Source of the DNA: Molanna angustata
Taxonomy: Eukaryota; Arthropoda; Insecta; Trichoptera; Molannidae
Direction: 5' to 3'
NCBI GenBank assembly: GCA_963576475.1
Contig: OY754984.1
Span: forward strand, 22,900,761-22,964,760
Length of the DNA stretch: 64,000 bases
Part shown: piece by piece, positions 55,360-64,000 of the stretch
Layout: the number at the start of each line of letters is the position of its first letter
Position numbering within the stretch: the stretch's first letter is position 1
Program-made: the position numbers and the translations under genes
The notes under the pieces: model-generated
The model's input: the letters and a program-made list of their open reading frames with translations, nothing else
Database searches by the model: none
Told to the model about the DNA's origin: nothing

Positions 55360-55920
55360 GGGGACTGCGTCAAAAGCATCATGCTAACTTATTCCATGGT
55401 CCCCGCATACTGCAGAGAGGTGAAGTTTCGTACAAAATAAACAAATTTGTTTTAATTTGAGCGCTATGATTATTTATTTTCTTTGAAGAAATGCAGGGCG
55501 TCATAACAAGATGGCGGTAAAGAAATCTGAAAAGGAATTGCTAATCAAAGATTCCAACACGATTTTAAAATTGTCTTAGCTTATTAAGAATGCGCAAAGA
55601 TTTTTCTTTGATATCCTCTTTCTTACAATTCGTCTATTTTTCTTATTTGTTAAATATTTTAATATAATAAATAATATTTAAAAATATAATGGTGATTTTT
55701 AAAACACAGGGGAAGAGGACAGAAAACAAAACAATAAATTATCTTGGTAAGATAAATCTTTATATTACATATCATTCTTAAGCACGTGTGTATGTCACTA
55801 AAAAACTCCTAAACGGCTGAACCGTTTTTAATTTTTTTTTTCAATTATCATTTTTTTGTGTTTCAGTTAATCTGAAAAGCAACTATCAAAATTTTGTATT
55901 TTAGAATGGGTGAATTTAGG
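55360..55920. other. No recognised gene or repeat
   Basis: AT-rich DNA, no coding signal. Confidence 0.4.
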
Positions 55921-55924
55921 GTAT

Positions 55925-56000
55925 ATATCGCATGTATCGTGCTTCCTTTTATAAGATAATGTACATCCTCACACCTGTTGCTGGTTACCCTACATTGTGG
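55925..56000 (+). repeat. Family A 3' fragment
   Basis: gtatcgtgcttccttttata, catcctcacacctgttgctg and gttaccctacattgtgg correspond to the last third of family A without the gatggtatg tail. Confidence 0.5.
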
Positions 56001-56154
56001 TTATTTTTATGTTTGCTGAACCAGCTTATATCAGGCAAGCCAACGTTCGGGAAGGACAACGTCTGCCGGGTTCGCTAGTATTATGCATTAATTTTTGGTT
56101 GTATATAAAACAGAATGAGATTGTCAAATTTGACATTTGAATTTAATGATTTAT

Positions 56155-56340
56155 TTCCATTATTTACAATTTACAATAACAATTAAAAAAAAACAAATAT
56201 ATTGAAAAATCTTATAATGGACATATTATATTGTACGATGGTGTTCCTATTTGGAAATTTACTGTCTCACTAGGCGAGCCTGTTCTGAGGCAGTTCTTTA
56301 TTTTTAATTTGGTTTTAGGTTTTTAAATAAACTGCAAATT
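56155..56340 (-). mobile_element. LINE 3' tail with conserved hairpin
   Basis: On the minus strand 56295-56260 reads aactgcctcagaacaggctc ... gcctagtgagacagta, the 3'-UTR hairpin of the 18430 LINE family. It is followed downstream by A/T-rich tail (about 56155-56200). No ORF remnant could be read. Confidence 0.55.
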
Positions 56341-56393
56341 CAAAAGGCGCCGCAATAGACCTACTTATTTGCCTTATCACGGATATCCACTCT

Positions 56394-56553
56394 GCCCCCC
56401 TAGGCGACGCGTCATTTAGCTCAAGAAAAGAAACAAGAAAAGATAACTCAATGTATGGAAGTGACAGTTGCCAGTCACGTGACAACTGTCACTTCCATAC
56501 ATTGAGTTTTCATGTTTCTTTTCTTCAGCTAAATGACACTTGTCTAGGGGGGC
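56394..56553. mobile_element. Foldback MITE, ~160 bp
   Basis: The left arm gcccccctaggcgacgcgtc, atttagctcaagaaaagaaa and actcaatgtatggaagtgac is mirrored by the right arm down to gtctaggggggc. The arms are about 75-80 bp with a few differences and an 8-bp indel; the centre is gccagtcacgtgacaac. I could not define a TSD, and no coding capacity exists. Confidence 0.75.
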
Positions 56554-56669
56554 TGATCTTTTGAACGTACGACTCAATCAATATCAAGTCAGAACACAGA
56601 ATTTCTAACGAGTCAATAAGCATCTGCCGTATATGCATGTCTAAAAAATATGTTCTGGAAAAATAAACA

Positions 56670-57045
56670 CATGCGTATTGACAGTAAGGTCAGAATACAC
56701 ACATAAGACATGCGTGCGACCGATCATGACGTATGCTGTGGAAACACAAGCAGATACTGAACGAACCAAGGGGCAAAGGAAATGATGGTTCTAAGGTCAT
56801 TCATTGGAAAAATTCTCCGAGATCGTGTTCTCAATGTTGAAATAAGAAAAACATGTGGAATATATGATATCGTCTGCTGAAGTAGATCCAGAAAAAGACA
56901 TTGGAGTTACCACGTAGCCAGAATGGACAGTGATAGACTTGCGTATATAGCAGCAAATGAAATCCCCTCTGGTCGCCGTCTTCCCAAGAAGACCGCCCAA
57001 GAGATGGAAGGATAGTTGAACTTCGTCATCTCAGGAGGCATAGTT
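56670..57045 (+). pseudogene. RTE-like LINE ORF2 relic
   Basis: In mixed frames: VRPIMTYAVETQADTERTK-like at about 56720-56765, LRSFIGKILRDRVLNVEIRK at 56790-56850, VARMDSDRLAYIAANEIPSG and RRLP at 56918-56985, then frameshift to RPPKRWKDS near 56993-57020. It belongs to the 11961-12396 subfamily. Several stops are present. Confidence 0.7.
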
Positions 57046-57159
57046 TTTGAATTAAAGACCAACAGGTCTACTAAACAAAGAAGAAAAAATCGTTCCTTTG
57101 TCTTTGGAATATTAAAAATCCGGATTTTGCGTCTAAAAACTCACTCTGTACAAGGATAT

Positions 57160-57260
57160 AGAAATAGATGTAGGTATGAATTAGAGCAGGTCGAAAATTT
57201 GTACGAGAATAGAAAATGAGGCGCTCAGTTCTATTTGCCTTACCACGAGGGACATCGGAT
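57160..57260 (+). pseudogene. RTE 3' tail fragment
   Basis: LEQVENLYENRK, then tgaggcgctcagttctattt, gccttaccacgagggacatc. Compare gtggcgttcggttctctctg, cctaccccgtgagggacatg at 36476. The end of the tail (gatggtatg) is lost. Confidence 0.55.
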
Positions 57261-57984
57261 TTAAATTATTACAAAATCATTTAACCTATAAGATATAAAT
57301 TTAGTAATCTAACCTATAAATTCTCTATGCATAATATATTTTGCGAGTTGGTACCGATTCAGGTGATAAAATGGAACCGTGTAAACCACTTTACAAAGTG
57401 ATTGGCGCCAAAATTCGAATTGCGAACAAATCCCCGTGCGCCTGTTCATTTTGGCGGGAAACTGGTGTGGCGTGGCGCACTGAATCGTATTACATTATGT
57501 TAGGTTGGTATCCCAAATGAATTTTCCAATCGAACGCTTGACAGGAAATTAAGTGTTGCCAGGTTCTCTATGAATATTCGGTTAGGGATGGGAATTATAA
57601 ATGGTTCGTGGATATAATATATTATTATTAATATTCGTTTACCTGGAAAATTATACAATACAGGGTATGTACCGACTCCGCTATTGTGTTATAGTGGGAA
57701 TTAGCGATTTTGAATTTTATCAACGGGTATCATATAGGCAGTGCATACTCTAGATTTTATTTTATATTACCTGCCTATATTTAATAAAATTAAATAAAAA
57801 TGACTTTTATCCAACTGAACAAATATATATAGCCAGTGGATTTTTGGATGTTAGACAGCTCTATATGAGACATAGAGAGAGGTTTTAGAGTTTTTTATCC
57901 TGGTTGTCGATGTTCTAAGTGAATGGAGTACTTACGTATGTAAAAAAAAAGAAAAAAAATCATATAATCGCAGAGTAGCCATTA

Positions 57985-58145
57985 GCAATTCAAAACTAGT
58001 ACTGCCTCAGAACAGACTATGTCTAGCGAGGCAGTAAAATTACCAAATGTTTGGAAAAAAAATAATAATTGTAAAATTGTTATAAGGTATAAACTAAAAA
58101 AAAATGTATTTTTGTTCTTTGCAATAATATTACTTTTGGAAATAT
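57985..58145 (+). mobile_element. LINE 3' tail with conserved hairpin
   Basis: actgcctcagaacagactat and gtctagcgaggcagt (58001-58035) form an 8-bp perfect stem. This is the best-paired copy of the hairpin also found at 10425, 18794, 22748 and 56260. Confidence 0.55.
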
Positions 58146-58261
58146 ACTCTTCATTCATTCATTCTTCATTCATTCATTCATATAGGTAGGTACCTATATT
58201 ATTAACATCGTAATATCGATCAATGTCGTAAGTATCCAGAATGTGGCAACTTGCTATTGGA

Positions 58262-58315
58262 TACATGTTAATTATTTTGACATAGTACTTACCTGTTAGT
58301 TGCCCGAGAAATACC
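58262..58315 (+). repeat. S3 SINE 3' tail
   Basis: ttttgacatagtacttacct, gttagttgcccgagaaa match the 3' end of the S3 copy at 7494-7680 with a 4-bp insertion. Confidence 0.55.
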
Positions 58316-58484
58316 TACCTAATGTAAAAATAATATAAAATAAAATATTTAGTTACCTTGAAAATTATACCAAATATACCCATTCACTTTTAATTATATT
58401 CTAATGAAAATTTTTGATTTGACAAGTGTATGTTTACAATATTTTATTAACGGGTATCATATAAGGAGTACATACTCCATTTCT

Positions 58485-60450
58485 ATCAAAAAGTGGGAAT
58501 TTATAAATGTAATTTTTAAAAAATGTGTTTTTTTAATCAATTTATTTATATTATCACACTGAAAAAAAATCATGACAACTGAACTGGCTACCTGCGTTTC
58601 AGCCAAACCATTGTTATCAGTAATAAAGTTTTATCTATTTATGACTGTACGGTTCGGCTGTGTGCACAAAACATTTAGTTGAACATAAACAAATGTTTGT
58701 AGTCACTAAAGTTCGGTTAATTTTAACATGAATTTTTTTTACTACTAATAAAAAAAAAATTCAGAGCAATATACAGATACAGAATCAATAGTTTAAAATA
58801 TATATGTACATGTTATGTATAGGCCGGCCACGCTTGACTTTAGTATGACGTCATCAAAAAACTATGCGACCCGTCGTAAGTCGTATGTTTTTACATGTAA
58901 TTTGGATGCCAATACGGTGACCATCATTTTGTTTACAATGGACCCAATTTTTTTATTTAACTTTGATCATCTTTCCATTTTCACTTATTACATCATTTAA
59001 GACAATAAAGAATGTAATTATTAATTCTTACCTTACTTAACATGTCTGCGTAAGGGCAGCTATAAGGAATTAGGTCCATTCTACGCTTCCGAAGTAGTGC
59101 ACTACGTAGCCTTTGGGAAGGTTTGCAATCTGATAAATTAATAATATATTTTTTCGATCTTATAATAAGAGAAGGTGAAACACAGAATTCGGTCAAGATT
59201 GTTCTATAGTAGGGCTGCTGTGTTAATGGAGGAGTCCGAGAAGCAACTGGTTCGAGTATGTTGAAGGTTTACTGTGATTTGATGTTGCAACTGAGGACTT
59301 TACACAATATAAACAATTTTTCAAAAGTAAAACAGGTCATGTTAAACACATCATATTTAATAAATAATAAAATATCAATGACAAATAAATGGTTGTGGTG
59401 TGTATGAAACAAATTTCATACATTCTATTTGTTAAAATAATGTTTTTGTTGTTTAAAAATACGCACTAGGACAAATTGTCACCCTATAGACGAAGATTTG
59501 AAATATTTCTTTAAAACGTCATTCACATTCACAAACGTCACGTGGTATCTTCGAAATAAGTGTATGATTTATAAAAGACGTACGTTTCAACATTTTATAT
59601 GGGAGTTTGGTTTTTTCACTGCGACTTACTTTCATCTTCCGTCTTTGTTTTTTTATATACAGAGAATAAGAAATAGATACATTAAAAGCAGAAGTATTTT
59701 TGTTCGATCGACATATTTTTGCGATGAGTCATACCAAAGTCAAGATTGGCCAGCCTATATGATTAGTATATTAGTTTATATATTATAGGTACTACGTCTA
59801 TTATCGTGTGACAGAAACAAAAAAAAAATACAGAGAAAAAGAGAAAACAAAAATATTATTCAGCTACTTTGTATCCGCAGGCAAATTTGTCAAAGGGTAT
59901 TATGTAGAGAGGCCATCATGACATTATATTCGACGCGATATTTTTGAATGTATGGTGTGTTGCGTGTAGCATATTATAGCAAAGTCACAAAACCATGTGT
60001 GTCAGTTCAATCAACTTAAACCCAAATATTGAATTTTTGAATTGTTGAATTATCAACGTTTATAAAATAAAATAACCATATATTATCAATTTTTTCCATC
60101 CCTGGTGACAATAAAACTAACTTCCGATATGTATTACATTTCAGTTGACTTGATGGCGGGAAATGGCGCTGATGGCGAGAGCAGAACAAAGTACTTAGCC
60201 CTGGCAACAGGTGGCGACGTCATACCGTGCAACTAATAATATTATAATACTCGTATGCCACGGGAATTATTCGCAACTGTGTATGTCTAATGTCTACCGA
60301 TTGGGAATATTGAATGGGCGAGCGCTTGACCATCCCTATTGATTTTGAACCTAGTGATGGGAGCGATAAATTATTAATAATATTATTTTTAAAGCACACA
60401 AATATTTTATTTTGTTTGATGACAGACTTGCTTATAGAGCAGTCAATGAA
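58485..60450. other. Long interval without recognised gene or repeat
   Basis: Open frames at 58815-59000, 59498-59788 (96 codons) and 60016-60207 resemble no known family. At 59868-59900 a LINE-tail-like tactttgtatccgcaggcaa block is visible. I see nothing else; if a host exon exists in the window, this is one of the few places not occupied by repeats. Confidence 0.35.
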
Positions 60451-60454
60451 GTAA

Positions 60455-60530
60455 TATCTTGACTCCATCTACCTGGAACACCACCTAAGAGATGGAGGAT
60501 CAGCTGAACCTCATAATTTCAGGAGGCATT
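60455..60530 (+). pseudogene. RTE-like LINE 3' scrap
   Basis: ctacctggaacaccacctaa, gagatggaggatcagctgaa and cctcataatttcaggaggca correspond to the PGRPPKRWxxSxTSSSQEA end of the 11961-type LINE (GTPPKRWRIS readable). Confidence 0.55.
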
Positions 60531-60569
60531 TCTTAAACGATTCTCTAGACTGTCAGACTTATCAAATTC

Positions 60570-61060
60570 ATATTTATTTATTCAAAAGTTTATTTTTTTA
60601 TTTATTCATATATTTATTTATATATTATTTATTTATTTATTAATTAATTAATTTATTTATTTATTAATTTATTCATTTATATATGTATATATTTATTTTT
60701 TTATTCATTTATTTATTTATTTATTTAATTATATATGTATGTATATATTTTTTTTTTTTTTTTTTTATTTATTTATTAATTTATTTATTTATTTATTTAT
60801 TTATTTATTAATTTGTTAATTTATTAATTTATTTATTTATTTAATGAATTAATTAAATAATTAATTAATTAATTAATTAATTAATTAATTAATTAATTAA
60901 TTAATTAATTAATTGATTTATTGAGTTATTTATTTATTTATTTATTTATTATTTTTTTTTTTTTTTTATTTTTTTTTTGTTTATTTATTTTTTTATTTAT
61001 TTATTTATTCATTTATTTATTTATTCATTTATTTGTTAGTTTATTTATTTATACGGCTCT
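60570..61060. repeat. Compound (TTTA)n/(TTAA)n tract
   Basis: TTTA repeats with interruptions surround a homogeneous (TTAA)n/(ATTA)n run at about 60860-60915. Leucine/phenylalanine/tyrosine-rich frames here are artefacts. Confidence 0.95.
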
Positions 61061-61461
61061 ACGCCTTTTTATGAATAAAAAATATAGGGGTTACACAGCA
61101 TGATATAAAATATATAAAAGTAATACAAAATAGAAATAATTAAAATATAAATTTAAATAAATACAATATCGACACACATCAGTTACAAATATAAACGCAA
61201 TTGAAATGATTTAGAATTACAAGTTATATGATAGGCAGGTATATATATTATGTACATACAAACAGAAATGGTAGGTACTTACCTACAACATTTGAGAAGA
61301 AATACAATTGCTTATTGACATGACAAAAATCAGGAATAAAAAATCACAGGATAGCATTAACATGCCATAAAAATATATTCTATATATGGTTCTTTTAGTC
61401 TAATGGTTTTACAATAATATTTCATAATTTTATTTGAATAACATTAGGTATACATAGTAAG

Positions 61462-62309
61462 CAGTGGCGGCTGCTAACTAATAATAAGTTTAACGGTTCG
61501 GTGGATCAAAACAAATACATTACTCGCATATTAAAATCCGGTATTGTCTGAATCAACTTTCTTTCGGTAATCAGCACTGAAAATGCGTTGAGACGATCCT
61601 GTGCATGTCATGGTGTGTCTTAAACATATTTTTATTCTATTTAATGTGGACAAATAACGTTCACTCTCAACGGAAATTGTGGAAATTATACATATTAATT
61701 AAACGGATTCTGAAGAAGACTCGGTTAGATCATTATTTAAAAAACAGTTGTTAAATTGAAATATTGCCATCAACCTTTCTAAAATCGTCAAGATTCTAAA
61801 TTGTGCAATGTTTATTTTCTATATAACACAAAAATCCATACAGAATTCAATAATACTCAGTCATGTAGAAAAAATATACAATATAAAATGAGTTCTAAGG
61901 TATAATTTACAATTAAACAAACTTATGTAAACAACAGCGAAATGCAATGCGAAACATATGTAGAATCCGCAAACTATATAGCTTATCGGTGCGGCGCGCC
62001 AAAGTCGTCAAACATTCGTATGAGATATATATCATTTCACGAGCCAGTACGTTATCTAAATTTCCATACATTTGTTTTAGAATTTGTGGTGCGCTTAGAA
62101 TAACGCACCGCGGGTCTCTCACCGATGCAGAAATTCAGGCGTTCATTTAAGTAACGCGTCACTAGAAATTTTTGTCTTCATTCTTGTACTTACTTGACAA
62201 GTAATTTGGTATTTTTTTAAACATGTTTGTTGATACATAATTTGGTTTATGCTTTTATTTTATTTCACCGGTTCAGCGCTCCAGCGCACCTAAGGAGCGT
62301 CCGCCATTG
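61462..62309 (-). mobile_element. hAT-type element, internally deleted, with 8-bp TSD
   Basis: ATAGTAAG at 61454-61461 and 62310-62317 is an exact 8-bp TSD. The left end cagtggcggctgct and the right end read inward, caatggcggacgct, form hAT-like TIRs (CA(G/A)TGGCGG). The 848-bp body carries a remnant of the transposase C-terminus on the minus strand. It is far too short for a full hAT (2.5 kb or more), so it is a deletion derivative. Confidence 0.9.
61494..61690 (-). pseudogene. hAT transposase dimerisation-domain remnant
   Basis: The minus strand reads TISVESERYLSTLNRIKICL, RHTM and, after a one-base shift, AQDRLNAFSVLITERKLIQT, IPDFNMRVMYLF and a stop. This is the (S/T)VExERxFSxLxRIKxxLRxTMxQDRLNxLxxL hallmark of hAT C-terminal dimerisation domains (ZMYM-like/Buster-like type). 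Catalytic parts are absent and a frameshift is present. Confidence 0.8.
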
Positions 62310-62348
62310 ATAGTAAGATAGAGGCGTTACTGATATACACATAAAAGA

Positions 62349-62595
62349 TAGAAGAAGGACAGTTGAGATGGTACGGGCAGGTTGAACACAGACCGCCAGA
62401 TCACATGGTAAATCAAGCAATCTCCGTGGATCTTCCTCGACTTAGGTAAATCCAGAGGAAGACCAAGAATTCTTGGATCGTACAAAGACGAAACCAACTG
62501 CAGAGACATGGTCTATGTAAGTGACATAATATAGGACACAAGGACCTTTAATTTAAGGACGAGGATAGCTGGCACCAACAGTTGGCACAGACAAA
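62349..62595 (+). pseudogene. RTE-like LINE ORF2 C-terminal fragment
   Basis: IEEGQLRWYGQVEHRPPDHM, VNQAISVDLP, then after a frame change GKSRGRPRILGSYKDETNCR and DMVYVSDIIQDTR. The LRWYGxVxR...GRPR order is that of RTE-type ends. It begins about 30 bp after the hAT right TSD and ends where family H begins. Confidence 0.6.
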
Positions 62596-62599
62596 CAGC

Positions 62600-62930
62600 C
62601 TTATTCATAATATTTCCTTATACCGTGGTTAAGACATTGTATAACTAAAACACAGTATAAGCACTTATATTCTTGACTATTCATAATAACATTTATATAC
62701 CAATATAACAATAACGTTGCTATGTTATTGTTTGAGCTGACAACGTTGCAATTCATTCGTGACATGTCTCCTATGATTTGACATTTGTCGAAGTCTTGTT
62801 GACTTTTCTTAAAGTGTTTGTGGTGTATTTTCTGCAAAAAAGTGAGTTACTTTAAATTACAAAGCCATTCTCGAATAATAATCTGTCAGTGGTTAAGACA
62901 ACTATATTTTGTTTTTCGTTTACGTCACGT
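62600..62930. repeat. Family H repeat, unsplit copy
   Basis: Inverted relative to 36793-38276. It includes cttattcataatatttcctt, agcacttatattcttgacta, gttattgtttgagctgacaa and aatctgtcagtggttaagac. At the position where the other copy carries the 37066-38138 LINE, this copy has one uninterrupted target (gctatgttattgttt), so it acts as a paralogous empty site. Confidence 0.7.
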
Positions 62931-63010
62931 TAAGACGTGAAACAATACTTTTGATCGTCTTTACAACTATTTGTTTTTTTATTAAGTTGTGAAATGGAAT
63001 AGAACGTGGA

Positions 63011-63075
63011 TAGAGAGAAGTGGAAAACTCAGGAAGAGGCCTTTATCCAGCAGTGAAGTGAAAGGGGCTGAAGAA
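63011..63075 (+). pseudogene. 65-bp RTE insertion with 14-bp TSD
   Basis: GAATAGAACGTGGA occurs at 62997-63010 and 63076-63089. The insert encodes only REKWKTQEEAFIQQ, a stop and SERG, then ctgaagaa, the final codons and GAA tail of the 37066-type RTE (W-xx-LEEAYIQQW). It is an extreme 5' truncation. Confidence 0.85.
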
Positions 63076-63221
63076 GAATAGAACGTGGAAATAATGTATA
63101 AAATATTGTGCTTTTTATTATTTAAAATGAAACAAATCGCAAACATTCACGTCGCTTCACATACCTCAAAAATATTGATATGTAATGCAACCATCGCATT
63201 GACAATATTCTTAGTATATTT

Positions 63222-63719
63222 TTTACTCCTCACTAACCCAAGGGGATATAGTGGGGAGTTATGATTAATTAATTCTTAAGGCTATTTTTTTATTGCAGAT
63301 TATCAACTAGTATCATGCTGAGATTCTACTCTGAAAGTTTCATCACAATGTATCTGTGCGTGTGTGCTGCGTGCTGTGTGCTATGTATGGCGTATTTATT
63401 TTACTGTATCGATTATAGACTAAAGTATTCGCTCGATTCTTTTCAAATCTTGCAAATTTCTATATCTGATACTCACTTAGAATAGTGCTTCTCAATTTTT
63501 TTAACTATCAAATATTTAAAAGTGACCTCAAGCTCAGGAAACTTAAAATTTTAAATTGGTAAACAGGCACATCACTTTCATAAAATGGCATTGAAGAATT
63601 ATCAACTTTACATAATTAAATATTATAATAGAAATATAATTTAACAAACTCATTTCATATGAATACTTTATAGAATTAATTGTTAGTGAGGAATTTAGCG
63701 TTGGCCACAACCCACTCGT
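63222..63719 (+). mobile_element. Family B element, compact full copy
   Basis: It starts tactcctcactaacccaagg after a T run and ends tgttagtgaggaatttagcg, ttggccacaacccactcg. It is about 500 bp, with a degraded TG tract (63355-63390). The segment with agaccccattagattttgaaggatatctga is partly deleted near 63480. Confidence 0.8.
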
Positions 63720-64000
63720 TTTGTTCTAATGAATGTATGTATTTTTCTTCGTGGTTCATAAATCAATGTATTAATTTAATAATTATGTAAACGGCAATTT
63801 AGGCGGCGTGTAAATTAAAATAAATAAATAAATAAATTTTATTTAATTAACTACGATAAAACCATCTAAACAATTCATTTGAATGCATTAATGATACGAT
63901 AGTGTAAGAATGTGAAGAAAATTTGGTATGTATATTTAAAAATCCAAGAATCTATACAGATTTGTAAGCAGGTAAGTTACTTCAAAAGATGTATCATTTG
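63720..64000. other. No recognised gene or repeat
   Basis: AT-rich DNA with an AAATA run at 63818-63836 that may be a LINE tail. Nothing else was seen. Confidence 0.4.

Larger units (their letters stand above)
57637..58480. repeat. Pair of diverged direct repeats, ~130 bp, 720 bp apart
   Basis: tacctggaaaattataca ... tttatcaacgggtatcatat at 57640-57737 recurs as taccttgaaaattatacc ... tttattaacgggtatcatat at 58353-58460. They are flanked by AT-rich DNA. Between them lie a LINE hairpin (58001-58035) and a SINE S3 tail (58262-58312). Element class unknown. Confidence 0.5.

Noticed and set aside
58485..60450. Host exons among the short frames here
   Set aside because: None shows a recognisable domain or normal codon pattern; reported only as an interval without an identified feature.

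Overview
The window is non-coding, AT-rich eukaryotic DNA, most likely from an insect. It has no operons, no ribosome-binding sites and no recognisable host gene. It is built from nested transposable elements, their relics, microsatellites and minisatellites. The organism call is an inference. Many RTE-type and CR1/Jockey-type LINE 3' ends, tRNA-derived SINEs, an intact mariner of the usual insect kind and frequent short runs such as taggtacctacc fit Lepidoptera best, but the order is not proven.

Layout. 1-10 kb: a long subterminal-inverted-repeat family (here family C; two copies lie almost in tandem at 4.47-6.58 kb), a SINE-like family (A), a tRNA-Thr-like SINE (S1), a ~500-600 bp family (B), and two LINE 3' ends on the minus strand at 8.7-9.8 kb. 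10-24 kb: LINE relics, SINEs, a 106-bp triplication inside family A, and one end of a TTAA-flanked element. 24.4-26.1 kb: two (AT)n tracts around a perfect 135-bp inverted repeat, then a 31-bp tandem array. 27-40 kb: a TIR family (D), a small GC-rich island, and RTE-type LINE copies with visible target-site duplications (TSDs) at 32.9, 35.7 and 37.1 kb. 44.9-45.4 kb: tetranucleotide tract. 46.0-49.1 kb: a TTAA-flanked element carrying a 12-copy 97-bp minisatellite made from its own end, with an intact mariner two bases beyond its terminal TTAA. 51.5-53.4 kb: a palindromic, possibly Penelope-like insertion that splits an RTE copy, then a degenerate ~110-bp repeat carrying TGAGTCA motifs. 53.6-64 kb: small foldback elements, more LINE relics and a hAT-type element with an 8-bp TSD.

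Family names A-D, S1-S3 and H are local labels. The only complete-looking protein gene is the mariner transposase (47977-48987, 336 codons, DD34D residues present). All other coding stretches with a known family match are broken pieces of LINE reverse transcriptases or of a hAT transposase. The elements plausibly depend on one another: family A shares its 3' tail with the RTE LINEs, so those LINEs may have mobilised it. Several nestings give a relative insertion order. All comparisons were made by eye within the window; no database search was run.
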